Notes under the pieces: model-generated
The model's database searches: none
Seen by the model: the letters and a program-made list of their open reading frames with translations, nothing else
What the model was told of the DNA's origin: nothing
NCBI RefSeq assembly: GCF_019449565.1
Contig: NZ_JAGRPM010000006.1
Span: 1 to 64,000 of the forward strand
DNA: 64,000 bases
Source: Rhodoblastus sp.
Lineage (GTDB): Bacteria; Pseudomonadota; Alphaproteobacteria; Rhizobiales; Beijerinckiaceae
Direction of reading: 5' to 3'
Translations under genes and position numbers: made by a program
In this document: piece after piece, positions 8,045-16,726 of the stretch
Layout of the letters: every line of letters starts with the position of its first letter
Numbering within the stretch: the first letter of the stretch is position 1

Positions 8045-9330
8045 ACCGTCGACCTGGCGTCGACCAGGTCATCGTCAAAATCCACCGGCGTCGCGTCCGG
8101 CGCTCCAAGGAAGGCGGCGGCAAGGATCGGGGCGATTTTGGCCCATTTTGGCCAGCCACGCGTGTTGCGAGCCGGTTCCTGCCGGTAGAACTCCGAATAG
8201 GCTGCGGCGACTGCGGCCGAAGTATATCTGGCGTTGAAGCGCGCCACCGCCTTTCGCCGCGCGCGCCGGTAATCGCCGGGCTCAGTCAGGAAGCGGCGGA
8301 TGGCTTGCGCCAAAGTCTCGACATCGCGCGGTTCGACTAGAATGCCGGTCTCGCCATCCTCGACGATATCGGGAATGCCGAACCAGCGCGTCGCGATTGC
8401 CGGAAGCCCGACCGCCATGCCCTCAAGCAGGCAGAGCGGAAAGGTTTCGCCCCACATGTAACTCGGCAGCACGACCACATGGGCGGAGCGCAAAAGCTCC
8501 GGCATGGCGCGGAGATCGACCTGGCCCCTGAATTCGACGATATCGCCCAAGCCCGACCGATCGACTTCCGCCTCGATGGCCGATCGCAACGGGCCGACTC
8601 CGGCGATCAGAAGCCGCAACCCGGGGAAATGCGGGGCAAGTTGCGCCAGGGCGGCGATCAACTCCCGATGGCCTTTTCCTTCGACGAGGCGCGCGGCCAT
8701 CACGAGGACAAGTTCGCCGGGCTCCGGCTCGCCCGCCAATCCGGTGAAGACGTTCTGATCGACGCAATAGGGCACGATCGCGGCCCTGTCCCGCGAGACG
8801 CCGTGCGCGATATATTCTTCGGAAGCCGCCTTGTAGGGCAGCACGATCCGGGACGCCCAGCGTTTCTGCAGCCAGAACGTCGCGGCCTGCTGTCGCGTCC
8901 AGCCTTCCTTGTGAAAGGTCATGCTCGCGTGATGCGTCACGATAAGTTTCGGGACGCCCGCGATCCGCGCCGCAAGATATATTTCAATGCCGAAGGTCAG
9001 CTCGTGAATATGCAGGACATCGCTCTGTCGAAGGATTTTGACCAGCATCCTGATCTGAGCGGCCCGATAACCTGCGCTTTCGATCTTGCGGGCAAGCCCC
9101 CGCGCGTTTCGATTTCTCGTCGGCAAGGCGTGGAGCGTGGCGCCATGATCTTCCGCCATGGTCCTGAGCTGTTCGCGCCCTTCGACGTCCAGAATGATGG
9201 ATGGAGCGAATCCCGCGCCCTTCTGGGCTGCGCAAAGGTGGAGGACGAAGGTCTCTATGCCGGTAATGCCGAAGTTTCCGCCGATATAATGAAACACGCG
9301 CAAGGGCTTCTGCAACGGGAATGCGTTCAC
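8029..9330 (-). CDS. Glycosyltransferase family 4-like protein
   Basis: A 433-residue GT-B fold glycosyltransferase. The N-terminal half holds the acceptor-side Rossmann fold (FHYIGGNFGITGIETFVLHL, then DVLHIHELTFG and VTHHASM). The C-terminal half has the nucleotide-sugar site: VMAARLVEGKGHRELIAAL, then ETFPLCLLEGMAVGLPAIAT with the Glu-x7-Glu spacing, then GIPDIVEDGETGILVEP. A GTG start at 9330 has AGGAG nine bases upstream, whereas the in-frame TTG at 9339 is too close to it. It stands alone, with no other polysaccharide gene adjacent; the sugar and acceptor are unknown. Confidence 0.9.
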   Translation of the reverse strand: MNAFPLQKPLRVFHYIGGNFGITGIETFVLHLCAAQKGAGFAPSIILDVEGREQLRTMAEDHGATLHALPTRNRNARGLARKIESAGYRAAQIRMLVKILRQSDVLHIHELTFGIEIYLAARIAGVPKLIVTHHASMTFHKEGWTRQQAATFWLQKRWASRIVLPYKAASEEYIAHGVSRDRAAIVPYCVDQNVFTGLAGEPEPGELVLVMAARLVEGKGHRELIAALAQLAPHFPGLRLLIAGVGPLRSAIEAEVDRSGLGDIVEFRGQVDLRAMPELLRSAHVVVLPSYMWGETFPLCLLEGMAVGLPAIATRWFGIPDIVEDGETGILVEPRDVETLAQAIRRFLTEPGDYRRARRKAVARFNARYTSAAVAAAYSEFYRQEPARNTRGWPKWAKIAPILAAAFLGAPDATPVDFDDDLVDARSTVMIRA

Positions 9331-9569
9331 GGCAATCAACTCCTGGCGTTTGGGCCAAATATCGGCGCGGCGGCTTAATGTTCAGAAAAAACACGAGAAC
9401 AACAACCGCCTCAAACAAATTATCACGAGTAATAATTTGATGTTATTGCCTTGTAAATTTTAACATAAATGAATCGCTAAGCTATATTGCCGAAAATACT
9501 TAACGCCACGCGCACCGATTGGCCCAGCGTGCGGGAATAATGGTGAGGCCCGAAAACCTGCTCCCGCCG

Positions 9570-10865
9570 TCAGCGCCGCTCGCCCGCCTTGCCGAGCCAT
9601 TTATCCGCCTGCGCCTGAGCGTAGCGGTCGGTCATGCCGGCGATATAGTCCGAGACAACCCGCGCGCGCTCGGCCTCGCTGCGATGGCGCGCCGCCTGCG
9701 CCCATTCCTCGGGCATGGACTCGGGCTCGGACAGGAATTTCTCGAACAGCCCCTTCACGATCCTTCTGGCCTCCTTCCAGACCGGCAGGATGGCGCTGTG
9801 GCGGTACATGCGCACGAACAGGAAAGCCTTGATCTCGGCCTTGGCCGTCTCCATCGCGGGTGAAAAGGCGGCCACCGCCGAATCCGCGCGGCGAATGTCC
9901 TCGATGCTCGCGGGCGCCAGCGCGGCCAGACGGCGTGCGCTTTCCGTCAGCGCGTCTTCGACGAAACGGGTGATGACGCGTCGGACCAGTTCATGGATGA
10001 CGCGCACCCGCTCCAGCCCCGGATGACGCGCAGCGATTTCGTCCAGCAGGTCGCGCAGGAAAGGAACCTCGCGCAGGTCTTCGAGGTCGAACAGGCCGGC
10101 GCGCAACCCGTCGTCGATATCATGGGCGTTATAGGCGATATCGTCGGCAAGCGCCGCGCATTGCGCTTCGGCCGATGCGAACAGCTCAAGATGAAGAGGA
10201 AAAACTGCGTTGAATTCCTTGATCTCGAAGGGTATATCACCCTCATTGTCATGTCGCGCATAAGGTCTGCGCAGCGGACCGTTATGTTTGACCAGCCCTT
10301 CCAGCGTCTCGTAGCACAGGTTGAGCCCGTCCCAGCCGGCGTAGCGCCGCTCCAGCTTCGTGACGATGCGCAGGGCATGGGCGTTGTGGTCGAAGCCGCC
10401 GAAGGGCGCCATGCAGGGGTTGAGGACTTCCTCGCCGGCATGGCCGAAACAGGTATGGCCGAGATCATGGGCGAGCGCCGTCGCCTCGGCGAGGTCTTCG
10501 TCCAGAGCCAGCCCGCGCGCAAGGGCCCTCGAAATCTGCGCCACTTCGATCGTATGGGTCAGGCGGGTGCGGAAATGATCGCCTTCCAGCGGGATGAACA
10601 CCTGCGTCTTGTGGGCGAGGCGGCGGAAGGCGGTCGAATGGACCAGCCGGTCGCGGTCGCGCTGGAATTCGCCGCGCGTCGGCGAAGGCGGCTCGGGGTA
10701 AAGCCGCCCCCGGCTGCGGCGCCAGTCGGCGGCAAAAGGCGCCAGCGGCTTGGCGGAGAGGAAATTCGGACCGGGCGCGACGGACAAGGGACCTGCTCTG
10801 GACGGAGGCGGCGAACTATCAGCGGCGCATATCACGCCGGACGCGACGGCGTCGAGTTCAGCCAT
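9570..10865 (-). CDS. dgt: Deoxyguanosinetriphosphate triphosphohydrolase-like protein
   Basis: A 431-residue HD-domain dNTPase that hydrolyses dGTP to deoxyguanosine and triphosphate. Motifs: [20 protein letters not shown] near 60-80, [19 protein letters not shown], then the metal-binding [19 protein letters not shown] near 125, and the later [14 protein letters not shown]. The start at 10865 ([10 protein letters not shown]) is preferred. The frame stays open 97 codons further upstream, but that part overlaps the divergent erpA gene and looks like its antisense shadow. dgt and erpA are divergent here, an arrangement common in Hyphomicrobiales. Confidence 0.93.
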   Translation of the reverse strand: MAELDAVASGVICAADSSPPPSRAGPLSVAPGPNFLSAKPLAPFAADWRRSRGRLYPEPPSPTRGEFQRDRDRLVHSTAFRRLAHKTQVFIPLEGDHFRTRLTHTIEVAQISRALARGLALDEDLAEATALAHDLGHTCFGHAGEEVLNPCMAPFGGFDHNAHALRIVTKLERRYAGWDGLNLCYETLEGLVKHNGPLRRPYARHDNEGDIPFEIKEFNAVFPLHLELFASAEAQCAALADDIAYNAHDIDDGLRAGLFDLEDLREVPFLRDLLDEIAARHPGLERVRVIHELVRRVITRFVEDALTESARRLAALAPASIEDIRRADSAVAAFSPAMETAKAEIKAFLFVRMYRHSAILPVWKEARRIVKGLFEKFLSEPESMPEEWAQAARHRSEAERARVVSDYIAGMTDRYAQAQADKWLGKAGERR

Positions 10866-10977
10866 TGTATTCGCGCAAGACGGTGTTTCCACGGCGAAAG
10901 GGAAAAGCGCGCCGCGCCGCATTGACCCTGCCCCGGCAAGGACTATGTTCAGGGCTGGAACAAGGCGGAGAATCCCG

Positions 10978-11319
10978 ATGAGTGAACTTGTGGCGGAACA
11001 GGTCGTGGCGACCGAACGCGCGCTCAAGCGCGTGGCGGAAGTGCTGCGCGACGAGGCGCCGGGCTCTTTCCTGCGGATTTCGGTCAATGGCGGCGGCTGT
11101 TCCGGTTTCCAATACGCCTTCGACATCGTGCCCGCCGCCGAGGAAGGCGACATCATCCTTGGCGATTCGGAATCGCGGCTGGCGCTCGATCCGGTCTCGC
11201 TCGATTACATCAAGGGCGCACAGATCGATTTCGTCGATGATTTAATGGGCTCGTCCTTCCGGATCGAAAACCCGAATGCGACGGCGTCCTGCGGCTGCGG
11301 GACAAGCTTCGCCGTTTGA
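10978..11319 (+). CDS. erpA: Iron-sulfur cluster insertion protein ErpA / A-type carrier
   Basis: A 113-residue A-type Fe-S carrier that delivers clusters to apo-enzymes. The three conserved cysteines are present: [11 protein letters not shown] (one Cys, about residue 40) and SCGCGTSF near the C-terminus (two Cys). EGDIILGD and [16 protein letters not shown] are also family features. ATG at 10978 has AAGGCGGAG about 8 bases upstream; the longer forward frame from 10750 is rejected as it overlaps dgt. It is divergent from dgt. ErpA and IscA/SufA proteins are hard to separate by eye; the dgt neighbour favours ErpA. Confidence 0.9.
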   Translation: MSELVAEQVVATERALKRVAEVLRDEAPGSFLRISVNGGGCSGFQYAFDIVPAAEEGDIILGDSESRLALDPVSLDYIKGAQIDFVDDLMGSSFRIENPNATASCGCGTSFAV

Positions 11320-11388
11320 GGCGTTTTTTGCTCGCGGGTCCGCTGGGGATTTGCGATAGCGGATAGCGCCTGGACCAGAACCCCGCCT

Positions 11389-11429
11389 GCCAAGATCGCC
11401 CCGCCAAAATCGCCCGCCAAGATCGCCCC
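11389..11429. repeat. Three-copy 13-14 base tandem repeat
   Basis: GCCAAGATCGCCCC, GCCAAAATCGCCC and GCCAAGATCGCCCC follow each other in the gap between erpA and the OpgC-like gene. The repeat is not coding in either neighbouring frame. It may be a simple replication-slippage product. Confidence 0.65.
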
Positions 11430-11514
11430 TGATGACGAGCCGACCCGCTGAATCCTCCCGCAACGTCGGCTTGCGCCCGCCCGGCAGGGGCCCGGCGGGC
11501 CGAGGACTGGCGGC

Positions 11515-12618
11515 ATGAGGGCGCCGAATTCGGTCGATTTCTGGCGCGGATTCGCCCTGGTGACGATATTCGTCAACCATGTCCCCGGCATCTTCATCGA
11601 GCGCTACACCTTCCGGGAATATTCGCTCTCGGATTCCGCCGAACTGTTTGTCTTTCTCGCGGGCGTCTCGCTGCGCTACGTGATCAATTCCCTTTCCAGC
11701 GAGCCGCTGAGCGCGCTGCTCTACCGCCTCGCCGGCCGCGCCCTGACCATTTATTTCGCGCAAATCGTCATCACGGCCTTCGCCATCGCCATCATCGCGG
11801 GCGCGGCCAAGGCGCTGGACCAGCCCTATATCCTGCAATGGCACAATGCGGCGGCTGCGTTCGAGGACCCGATCGACGCCCATATCGGCCTGGTGCTGCT
11901 GCGCTACCAGCTCGGCTATTTCAACATCCTGCCGCTCTATGTGGTGCTGATGGCGATGGGACCGACCATCGGCGTTTTCGACCGGCTGGCGCCCAAGCTG
12001 CTGCTGCCGCTCTCCTTCGCGCTTTATCTCTATACGGTGGCCACGGGCCTCAACCTTCCGACCTGGCCGGTCGAAGGCACATGGTTTTTCAGCCCCTTCG
12101 CCTGGCAGTTCATCTTCATTCTCGGTTTCGTGTTGAGCGGGCCGAAAGGCTTTTCAAGCTGGTCGCCCCGAACCAAGAAAGTCCTGTTCTGGCTGGCGGG
12201 CTTGCAAACCCTCATCGGCCTGACCATCGCCCTGGCGGATTTCACGCCCGATCCCGCCGTGCTGCCGAGCCCGAAACTGTTTTTCGTATTCGACAAGACC
12301 TATCTCTCGCCGGCGCGCGTCATCCACGCTTTGGCCCTGGCCTGTTTCTTCATGGGAGCCTTCAAATATATCGACCGCTGGCTGCCGCTCCTCACGGAAT
12401 ATATGGCGTTGCTTGGTCGCAATTCCTTGAATGTTTTCTGCGCAGGATCGGTGCTGAGCCTGTGCGGACAGGTCGCCCGCTACCGTTTCAACGGGCGTTT
12501 GGAAATCGATCTCCTCGTGCTACTTGTTGGATTGACTGGATTAGGCGCAGTTGCATGGTTGTCGGAATGGCGCAAAAGGCTCGCCGTGGCGCGCGCGCGG
12601 CAATTGGCCTCAGCCTGA
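11515..12618 (+). CDS. OpgC-domain membrane acyltransferase-like protein
   Basis: A 367-residue polytopic membrane protein with about ten hydrophobic helices. It begins MRAPNSVDFWRGFALVTIF and continues INHVPGIF-like (VNHVPGIFIERYTFREY), the pattern of the OpgC family, in which OpgC adds succinyl groups to periplasmic glucans. ELFVFLAGVSLRYV, RRALTIYFAQ-like helices and GRNSLNVFCAGSVLSL near the end support the family. It overlaps the following SGNH hydrolase gene by 52 bases, suggesting a two-component O-acyl modification module. No glucan synthase (opgGH) is in view, so the modified polymer is unknown. Confidence 0.85.
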   Translation: MRAPNSVDFWRGFALVTIFVNHVPGIFIERYTFREYSLSDSAELFVFLAGVSLRYVINSLSSEPLSALLYRLAGRALTIYFAQIVITAFAIAIIAGAAKALDQPYILQWHNAAAAFEDPIDAHIGLVLLRYQLGYFNILPLYVVLMAMGPTIGVFDRLAPKLLLPLSFALYLYTVATGLNLPTWPVEGTWFFSPFAWQFIFILGFVLSGPKGFSSWSPRTKKVLFWLAGLQTLIGLTIALADFTPDPAVLPSPKLFFVFDKTYLSPARVIHALALACFFMGAFKYIDRWLPLLTEYMALLGRNSLNVFCAGSVLSLCGQVARYRFNGRLEIDLLVLLVGLTGLGAVAWLSEWRKRLAVARARQLASA

Positions 12619-13370
12619 ACTTGGGGCTGGGGCTGGGGCTGGGCGGGCTGGCGGCCGGAGCCGCATCGGCGGCGCAGGACGGGGCGCGGCCAGCGCTTTC
12701 CTGCGAGGCGCCGGCGGATACGCTTGCCGCGCCAGCGCCTCTGCCTCGCGTCGCCGCCGCGCTGAAGAAAAGCGAAAAGCTCAATATCCTGATCATCGGA
12801 TCGCCGATCGGCGTGGGCCGGGGCCAGCGCAAATCCTATCCCGCCGCCCTGGAAAGCCTGCTGGAGCATGCCTTGACAGGCGTGGACGTGGTCATCACCA
12901 ACCGGCCGGTTTCCGGCGAGATCGCCGCCACCGCCGCCGAGCGCATGCGAACGGAGGTCGCCCTGTCGCGACCCGACCTGCTGATCTGGCAGGTGGGCGC
13001 CAATGACGCGCTCCAGCACGTCGCGCCGCAGGATTACGAGGCCCATCTGCGCGAGGGCGTGCGCTGGGCCAAGGAAAACGGCCTCGACGTGCTGCTGGTT
13101 GGGTTCGAGGCCAATCCCTGGCTGCACGACGACCGCGAGGCAGACGCCATCCGCGAAGCCACCCGCCGCGTCGCGCTGTCGGAGAACGTGCTTTATCTGC
13201 GCCGCACCTCGGCGATGCAATTTGCGACGCGCACGCGCGACCGGATCGAACAGGGCGACCAGCCCTTCGCCGCCGAAATCGGCTATGACTGCCTCGCCGA
13301 ACAGGTCGCGCAGGCGCTGGTCGCGAATATGGTGTTGCGCCGCACCCGCCCCGCCCCCATCGAACCCTGA
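12567..13370 (+). CDS. Exported SGNH/GDSL hydrolase
   Basis: A 267-residue protein with an N-terminal signal peptide (a Leu/Gly-rich hydrophobic run ending near GAASAAQ at about residue 32). The SGNH-type domain has block I as IIGSPIGVGRG, where the usual GDS Ser context is altered to GSP. It also has the helix PDLLIWQVGANDAL (the GxND motif of block III) near 145 and a late block without an obvious DxxH. The start at 12567 is used; an ATG 12 bases upstream is equally possible. It overlaps the OpgC-like gene. The GSP variation means catalytic activity needs confirming; it may act on acyl groups of a cell-envelope glycan. Confidence 0.75.
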   Translation: MAQKARRGARAAIGLSLNLGLGLGLGGLAAGAASAAQDGARPALSCEAPADTLAAPAPLPRVAAALKKSEKLNILIIGSPIGVGRGQRKSYPAALESLLEHALTGVDVVITNRPVSGEIAATAAERMRTEVALSRPDLLIWQVGANDALQHVAPQDYEAHLREGVRWAKENGLDVLLVGFEANPWLHDDREADAIREATRRVALSENVLYLRRTSAMQFATRTRDRIEQGDQPFAAEIGYDCLAEQVAQALVANMVLRRTRPAPIEP

Positions 13371-13399
13371 CCCACGCCGTCAAATCTGGGCGAGACCTC

Positions 13400-14953
13400 A
13401 TGGATCAATCCGCCGCCATAGCTTTCATTTCGCAGGCCCTGGCGCGCGAGACCGGCGCCCCGGTTGAATTCCGGCAGACCCATGTCTCGCTGCTCTTCCT
13501 GGCCGGCGACCTCGTGTTCAAGCTGAAACGCGCGATCGCCTTTCCCTATCTCGACTTTTCCAGGCCCGGCCTGCGCGAAAAGGCCTGCCGCGCCGAACTG
13601 GCGCTGAATTCCCGCGCCGCGCCGGATCTTTACCTCGGCGTTCGCCGCATTACGCGCGAACGCGGCGGCCTCGCCTTCGACGGCCCGGGACGGCTGGTCG
13701 ACTGTATCGTGGTGATGCGGCGTTTCGACGAATCCGGCCTGTTCGACATCATGGCGCGCGAAGGCCGGCTGGCGCCCGCCCATATCGAGTCGCTGGCGGA
13801 AACCATCGCGAAATTCCACGCCAGCGCCCAGCGTTTTAAAGAGCCGCAGGGCGCCGACGCCTTCACGCATCTGCTCGATCTCAATGAAGTTTCTTTCGCC
13901 CATTGCCAGATTTTCGCGAAGGACGACCTCGACCGGCTCAACGCCCTGTTCCGCGCGGAGCTTCGCAAGCTGGCGCCGCTGCTCGACGCCCGCGCCGCGA
14001 ATGGTTTTGTCCGGCTTTGCCATGGCGACCTCTACCTTCGCAACATCTGCTGGTTCGAAGGCCGCCCGACCCTGTTCGACTGCATCGAATTCGACCCCAG
14101 GCTCGCGCGGATCGACACGCTCTATGACGTCGCCTTTACCTTGATGGATCTCTGGCTGTTCGGCCGCCACGATCTCGCGAACCTGCTGTTCAACCGCTAT
14201 GTCAGCGCCTTTTCGCGCACTTTGCCCGACATGCCGGCGAAAACCCGCGACGGCTATGCCGCCCTGCCCTTTTTCATGGCGCTGCGCGCCGCGATCCGCG
14301 CCCATATTGCGGCGACGCAGGCCCATAGCGGCGACGTCGAGGCCGATGCCGCCCGGGAGCGCGAAGCCCGCGCCTATTTCGCGCTTGCCGAGGAGCTGCT
14401 CGCGCCGCGTCCCAACGCCATTGTCGCCATCGGCGGCTTCAGCGGCTCGGGCAAATCGACCCTCGCCGCCGCGATCGCCGGGGAGATCGGGCCCCCGCCC
14501 GGCGCCCGCACGCTCAATTCCGACCGCACGCGCAAGGCCATGCATCGCATCAGGCCCAATGACAAGCTGCCGCCCGCCGCCTATGAAATCAACATCACGG
14601 CGGCCGTCTATCTGCGCCTGCTCTCGCGCGCCATGGACGCGCTCGGGCAAGGGCGCTCCATCATTCTCGACGCGGTCTATTCGACCCCCGAAGAACGCGA
14701 GGCCGTAGCCAAGCTGGCCCGCGAATGCAGCGCGCCCTTCATCGGCCTGTGGCTCGACGCGCCCGCAAATGTCTTGCGCCAGCGCGTCCATGACCGGCCC
14801 AAGGGCGTTTCGGACGCCGATCTCAACGTGCTCGAAGCCCAGCTGCATCGCGACGCCGGCAAGATCGAGTGGATCCGACTCGACTCCTCCCTGCCCGACC
14901 TGCGCGAACGCGCGCTGGAGATCATCGGGTCCGCGCTGGCGGAAACGCGATGA
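13400..14953 (+). CDS. Fusion of an aminoglycoside-phosphotransferase-like domain and a P-loop kinase
   Basis: A 517-residue cytoplasmic protein with two domains. Residues about 1-320 resemble the APH-like kinase fold (COG2187 type): FKLKRAIAFPYLDFS, the catalytic-loop-like FVRLCHGDLYLRNI near 205, and FDCIEFDPRLARIDTLYD. Residues about 345-517 are a P-loop NTP kinase (COG0645 type) with Walker A GGFSGSGKSTLAAAI near 350 and the D-x-V element IILDAVYSTPEERE. This fusion is widespread in Proteobacteria, but its substrate is unknown. It is the last gene before the lactate regulator and probably belongs to a separate unit. Confidence 0.88.
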   Translation: MDQSAAIAFISQALARETGAPVEFRQTHVSLLFLAGDLVFKLKRAIAFPYLDFSRPGLREKACRAELALNSRAAPDLYLGVRRITRERGGLAFDGPGRLVDCIVVMRRFDESGLFDIMAREGRLAPAHIESLAETIAKFHASAQRFKEPQGADAFTHLLDLNEVSFAHCQIFAKDDLDRLNALFRAELRKLAPLLDARAANGFVRLCHGDLYLRNICWFEGRPTLFDCIEFDPRLARIDTLYDVAFTLMDLWLFGRHDLANLLFNRYVSAFSRTLPDMPAKTRDGYAALPFFMALRAAIRAHIAATQAHSGDVEADAAREREARAYFALAEELLAPRPNAIVAIGGFSGSGKSTLAAAIAGEIGPPPGARTLNSDRTRKAMHRIRPNDKLPPAAYEINITAAVYLRLLSRAMDALGQGRSIILDAVYSTPEEREAVAKLARECSAPFIGLWLDAPANVLRQRVHDRPKGVSDADLNVLEAQLHRDAGKIEWIRLDSSLPDLRERALEIIGSALAETR

Positions 14954-15000
14954 ACCATTGCTCCCCACGCGCGTTTCGGTCTGGATGACCGAGTTCTTTT

Positions 15001-15021
15001 GTGGTCTACTCATTTGACCCG
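15001..15021. promoter_or_regulatory. Operator-like site upstream of the GntR regulator
   Basis: An imperfect 21-base palindrome: left arm GTGGTCTACT, centre C, right arm ATTTGACCCG. The right arm matches the stronger site at 15847-15867 at 8 of 10 positions, and the left arm matches the reverse complement of the right-arm consensus at 7 of 10. It lies 52 bases before the regulator's ATG, where an autoregulatory site would be expected. Confidence 0.5.
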
Positions 15022-15072
15022 GCCTGAAAGATCAAGCTTATCCGCCGCGAACGCGGACGAACAGGACGCCTC

Positions 15073-15843
15073 ATGGATCCCTTGCGAACGCCAAAGCTCG
15101 CGGACGCGCTCGCCGACCACCTCGAGCAATTGATCCTCGAAGGCGCGCTGCGGCCGGGCGAGAAGCTTGCGCCGGAACGCGAACTGGCCGCTACGCTGGA
15201 AGTCTCGCGGCCCTCGCTGCGCGAGGCTCTCGACAAGCTGCAATCGCGCGGGCTGATCGAGACCAACAAGGCCGGGAATTTCGTCAGCCGATTCCTGACC
15301 CCGATGACCGATCCCCTGACCGCCCTGTTCCAGTCGAGCGACCAGGCGCTGACGGATTATCTCGAATATCGCTGCCTGATTGAAGGCGAAGCCGCCCGGT
15401 TCGCGGCGGCCCGCGCGACCGATGTGGAGCGCGAGGCCATTGCAGCCTGCCTTGAAAAGCTGCGCGCGGCCCATGAGGCCAATGACATCGCGGCGGAGGC
15501 CGAAACCGACGCCGAACTGCATATGCTGATCTATGAGGCGACGCATAATCTCGTGTTGCTGCACGTGATGCGCGCCTTTTACGAGATGCTGCGCAGCGAC
15601 GCTTTTTACAACCGGCGCCAGCTTTATACCCAGCCGGGATCGCGCGACGAATTGCTCGACCAGCATTTCGCCATTGCCGACGCGATCCTTGCGCGCGACC
15701 CCGAAACGGCCGGCCTCGCCGCCGCCGCCCATATCAACGGCATCGCCAAGACCCTCAATGAAATGCGCGAGGAACAGACCCGCGTGGCCCGCGCCCTGCG
15801 ACGGATGGGCCGTTCAGAACTGCTGGCGCGGCATAGCGAATGA
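15073..15843 (+). CDS. GntR-family (FadR/LldR/PdhR-type) transcriptional regulator
   Basis: A 256-residue regulator. The N-terminal winged helix (residues about 8-72) contains LADHLEQLILEGALRPGEKLAPERELA and VSRPSLREALDKLQSRGLIE, the GntR signature. The C-terminal all-helical FCD ligand domain carries the metal-site residues E/D-x3-H in AELHMLIYEATHNLV, and later H residues in LLDQHFAIADAIL and AAAHINGI. It lies directly upstream of lutABC in the same direction, with palindromes on both sides, so it most likely senses lactate or a related 2-hydroxy- or 2-oxo-acid and represses lutABC and itself. PdhR is an alternative reading, since a pyruvate dehydrogenase operon follows. Confidence 0.88.
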   Translation: MDPLRTPKLADALADHLEQLILEGALRPGEKLAPERELAATLEVSRPSLREALDKLQSRGLIETNKAGNFVSRFLTPMTDPLTALFQSSDQALTDYLEYRCLIEGEAARFAAARATDVEREAIAACLEKLRAAHEANDIAAEAETDAELHMLIYEATHNLVLLHVMRAFYEMLRSDAFYNRRQLYTQPGSRDELLDQHFAIADAILARDPETAGLAAAAHINGIAKTLNEMREEQTRVARALRRMGRSELLARHSE

Positions 15844-15846
15844 TAG

Positions 15847-15867
15847 TTGGTAAAATCATTTGACCAA
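15847..15867. promoter_or_regulatory. Strong palindromic operator upstream of lutA
   Basis: TTGGTAAAAT, centre C, ATTTGACCAA: the arms are complementary at 9 of 10 positions. The outer TTGGT/ACCAA resembles the ends of LldR/PdhR-type sites, though here with a longer spacer. It starts 4 bases after the regulator stop and ends 56 bases before lutA. Its placement and its match to 15001-15021 make it the probable binding site of the GntR regulator. Confidence 0.65.
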
Positions 15868-15922
15868 AGAAATTTCCTCGTTATAAGGTCGCCTTGACCT
15901 CGCTGGAGAAGGGCTCAGGCCG

Positions 15923-16726
15923 ATGCCGGAACGTGGGAATGCCCTTGATTCGCCGCGTGTCGGCCTGTTTGTGACCTGTCTGGTCGATTCCATGCGGCCG
16001 AATGTCGGATTCGCCGCCGTCGCCCTGCTCAAGGCCGCCGGATGCAAGGTCGAGATTCCTCTCGCCCAGACCTGCTGCGGCCAGCCCGCCTTCAACAGCG
16101 GCGCGGACGAAGCGACCAAGCCGATCGCCCGTCAGGTGATCGAAACCTTCGAGCCTTTCGACTATCTGGTCGCCCCGTCCGGCTCCTGCGCCGGCATGAT
16201 CAAGGCGCATTACCCCGAGCTTTTCGCGGACGATCCGGTCTGGCTGGAGCGAGCGAAGCGCCTCGCGGGAAAGACCCATGAATTGCTGAGCTTCCTTGTC
16301 GATCTGCGCGGGTTCCGACCGCAGAACGTCGCCTGCAAGGCCAGCGCGACCTATCACGATTCCTGCTCGGGCCTTCGCGAACTGGGCGTCAAGGCGCAGC
16401 CGCGCGCGCTGCTGTCATCGGTCGAGGGGCTGGAGCTTCGCCCACTGGAAGGCGATGAGACCTGCTGCGGATTCGGCGGAACCTTCTGCGTGAAATATTC
16501 CGACATCTCGAACGCCATCGTCGGCGAAAAAGCGCAGAATGTTGTCGCGACCGGCGCCGACCTGCTGCTCGGCGGCGATCTCGGCTGCCTGATGAACATG
16601 GCCGGAAAATTGAGCCGCGAAGGCGCCAGGACTCGCGTCTTCCACACTGCGGAAATTCTGGCCGGAATGTCGGCTTACGCCATTGGCGAAGAGGCCACAG
16701 GCGCTGCAGGCAAGGAGGCCAAATGA
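15923..16726 (+). CDS. lutA: L-lactate utilisation iron-sulfur protein LutA
   Basis: A 267-residue CCG-domain (heterodisulfide-reductase-like) protein, the LutA/YkgE subunit of the LutABC complex that oxidises lactate to pyruvate. Two cysteine-rich CCG motifs are present: LAQTCCGQPAFNSG near residue 52 and ETCCGFGGTFCVKYSDIS near 180. Further Cys are in GSCAGMIKAHYPELF and HDSCSGLRELG. The length is slightly above the usual 240-250 because of a short N-terminal extension. Its stop overlaps the lutB start by four bases (ATGA), so the three lut genes are translationally coupled. Confidence 0.95.
   Translation: MPERGNALDSPRVGLFVTCLVDSMRPNVGFAAVALLKAAGCKVEIPLAQTCCGQPAFNSGADEATKPIARQVIETFEPFDYLVAPSGSCAGMIKAHYPELFADDPVWLERAKRLAGKTHELLSFLVDLRGFRPQNVACKASATYHDSCSGLRELGVKAQPRALLSSVEGLELRPLEGDETCCGFGGTFCVKYSDISNAIVGEKAQNVVATGADLLLGGDLGCLMNMAGKLSREGARTRVFHTAEILAGMSAYAIGEEATGAAGKEAK

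Noticed and set aside
10866..11156. 97-codon upstream extension of dgt
   Set aside because: It overlaps the divergent erpA gene and is low-complexity antisense; the ATG at 10865 gives a normal family length.
11838..12566. Upstream extension of the SGNH frame
   Set aside because: It is a shadow of the OpgC-like gene in another frame. The signal peptide begins at 12567 (or 12555).
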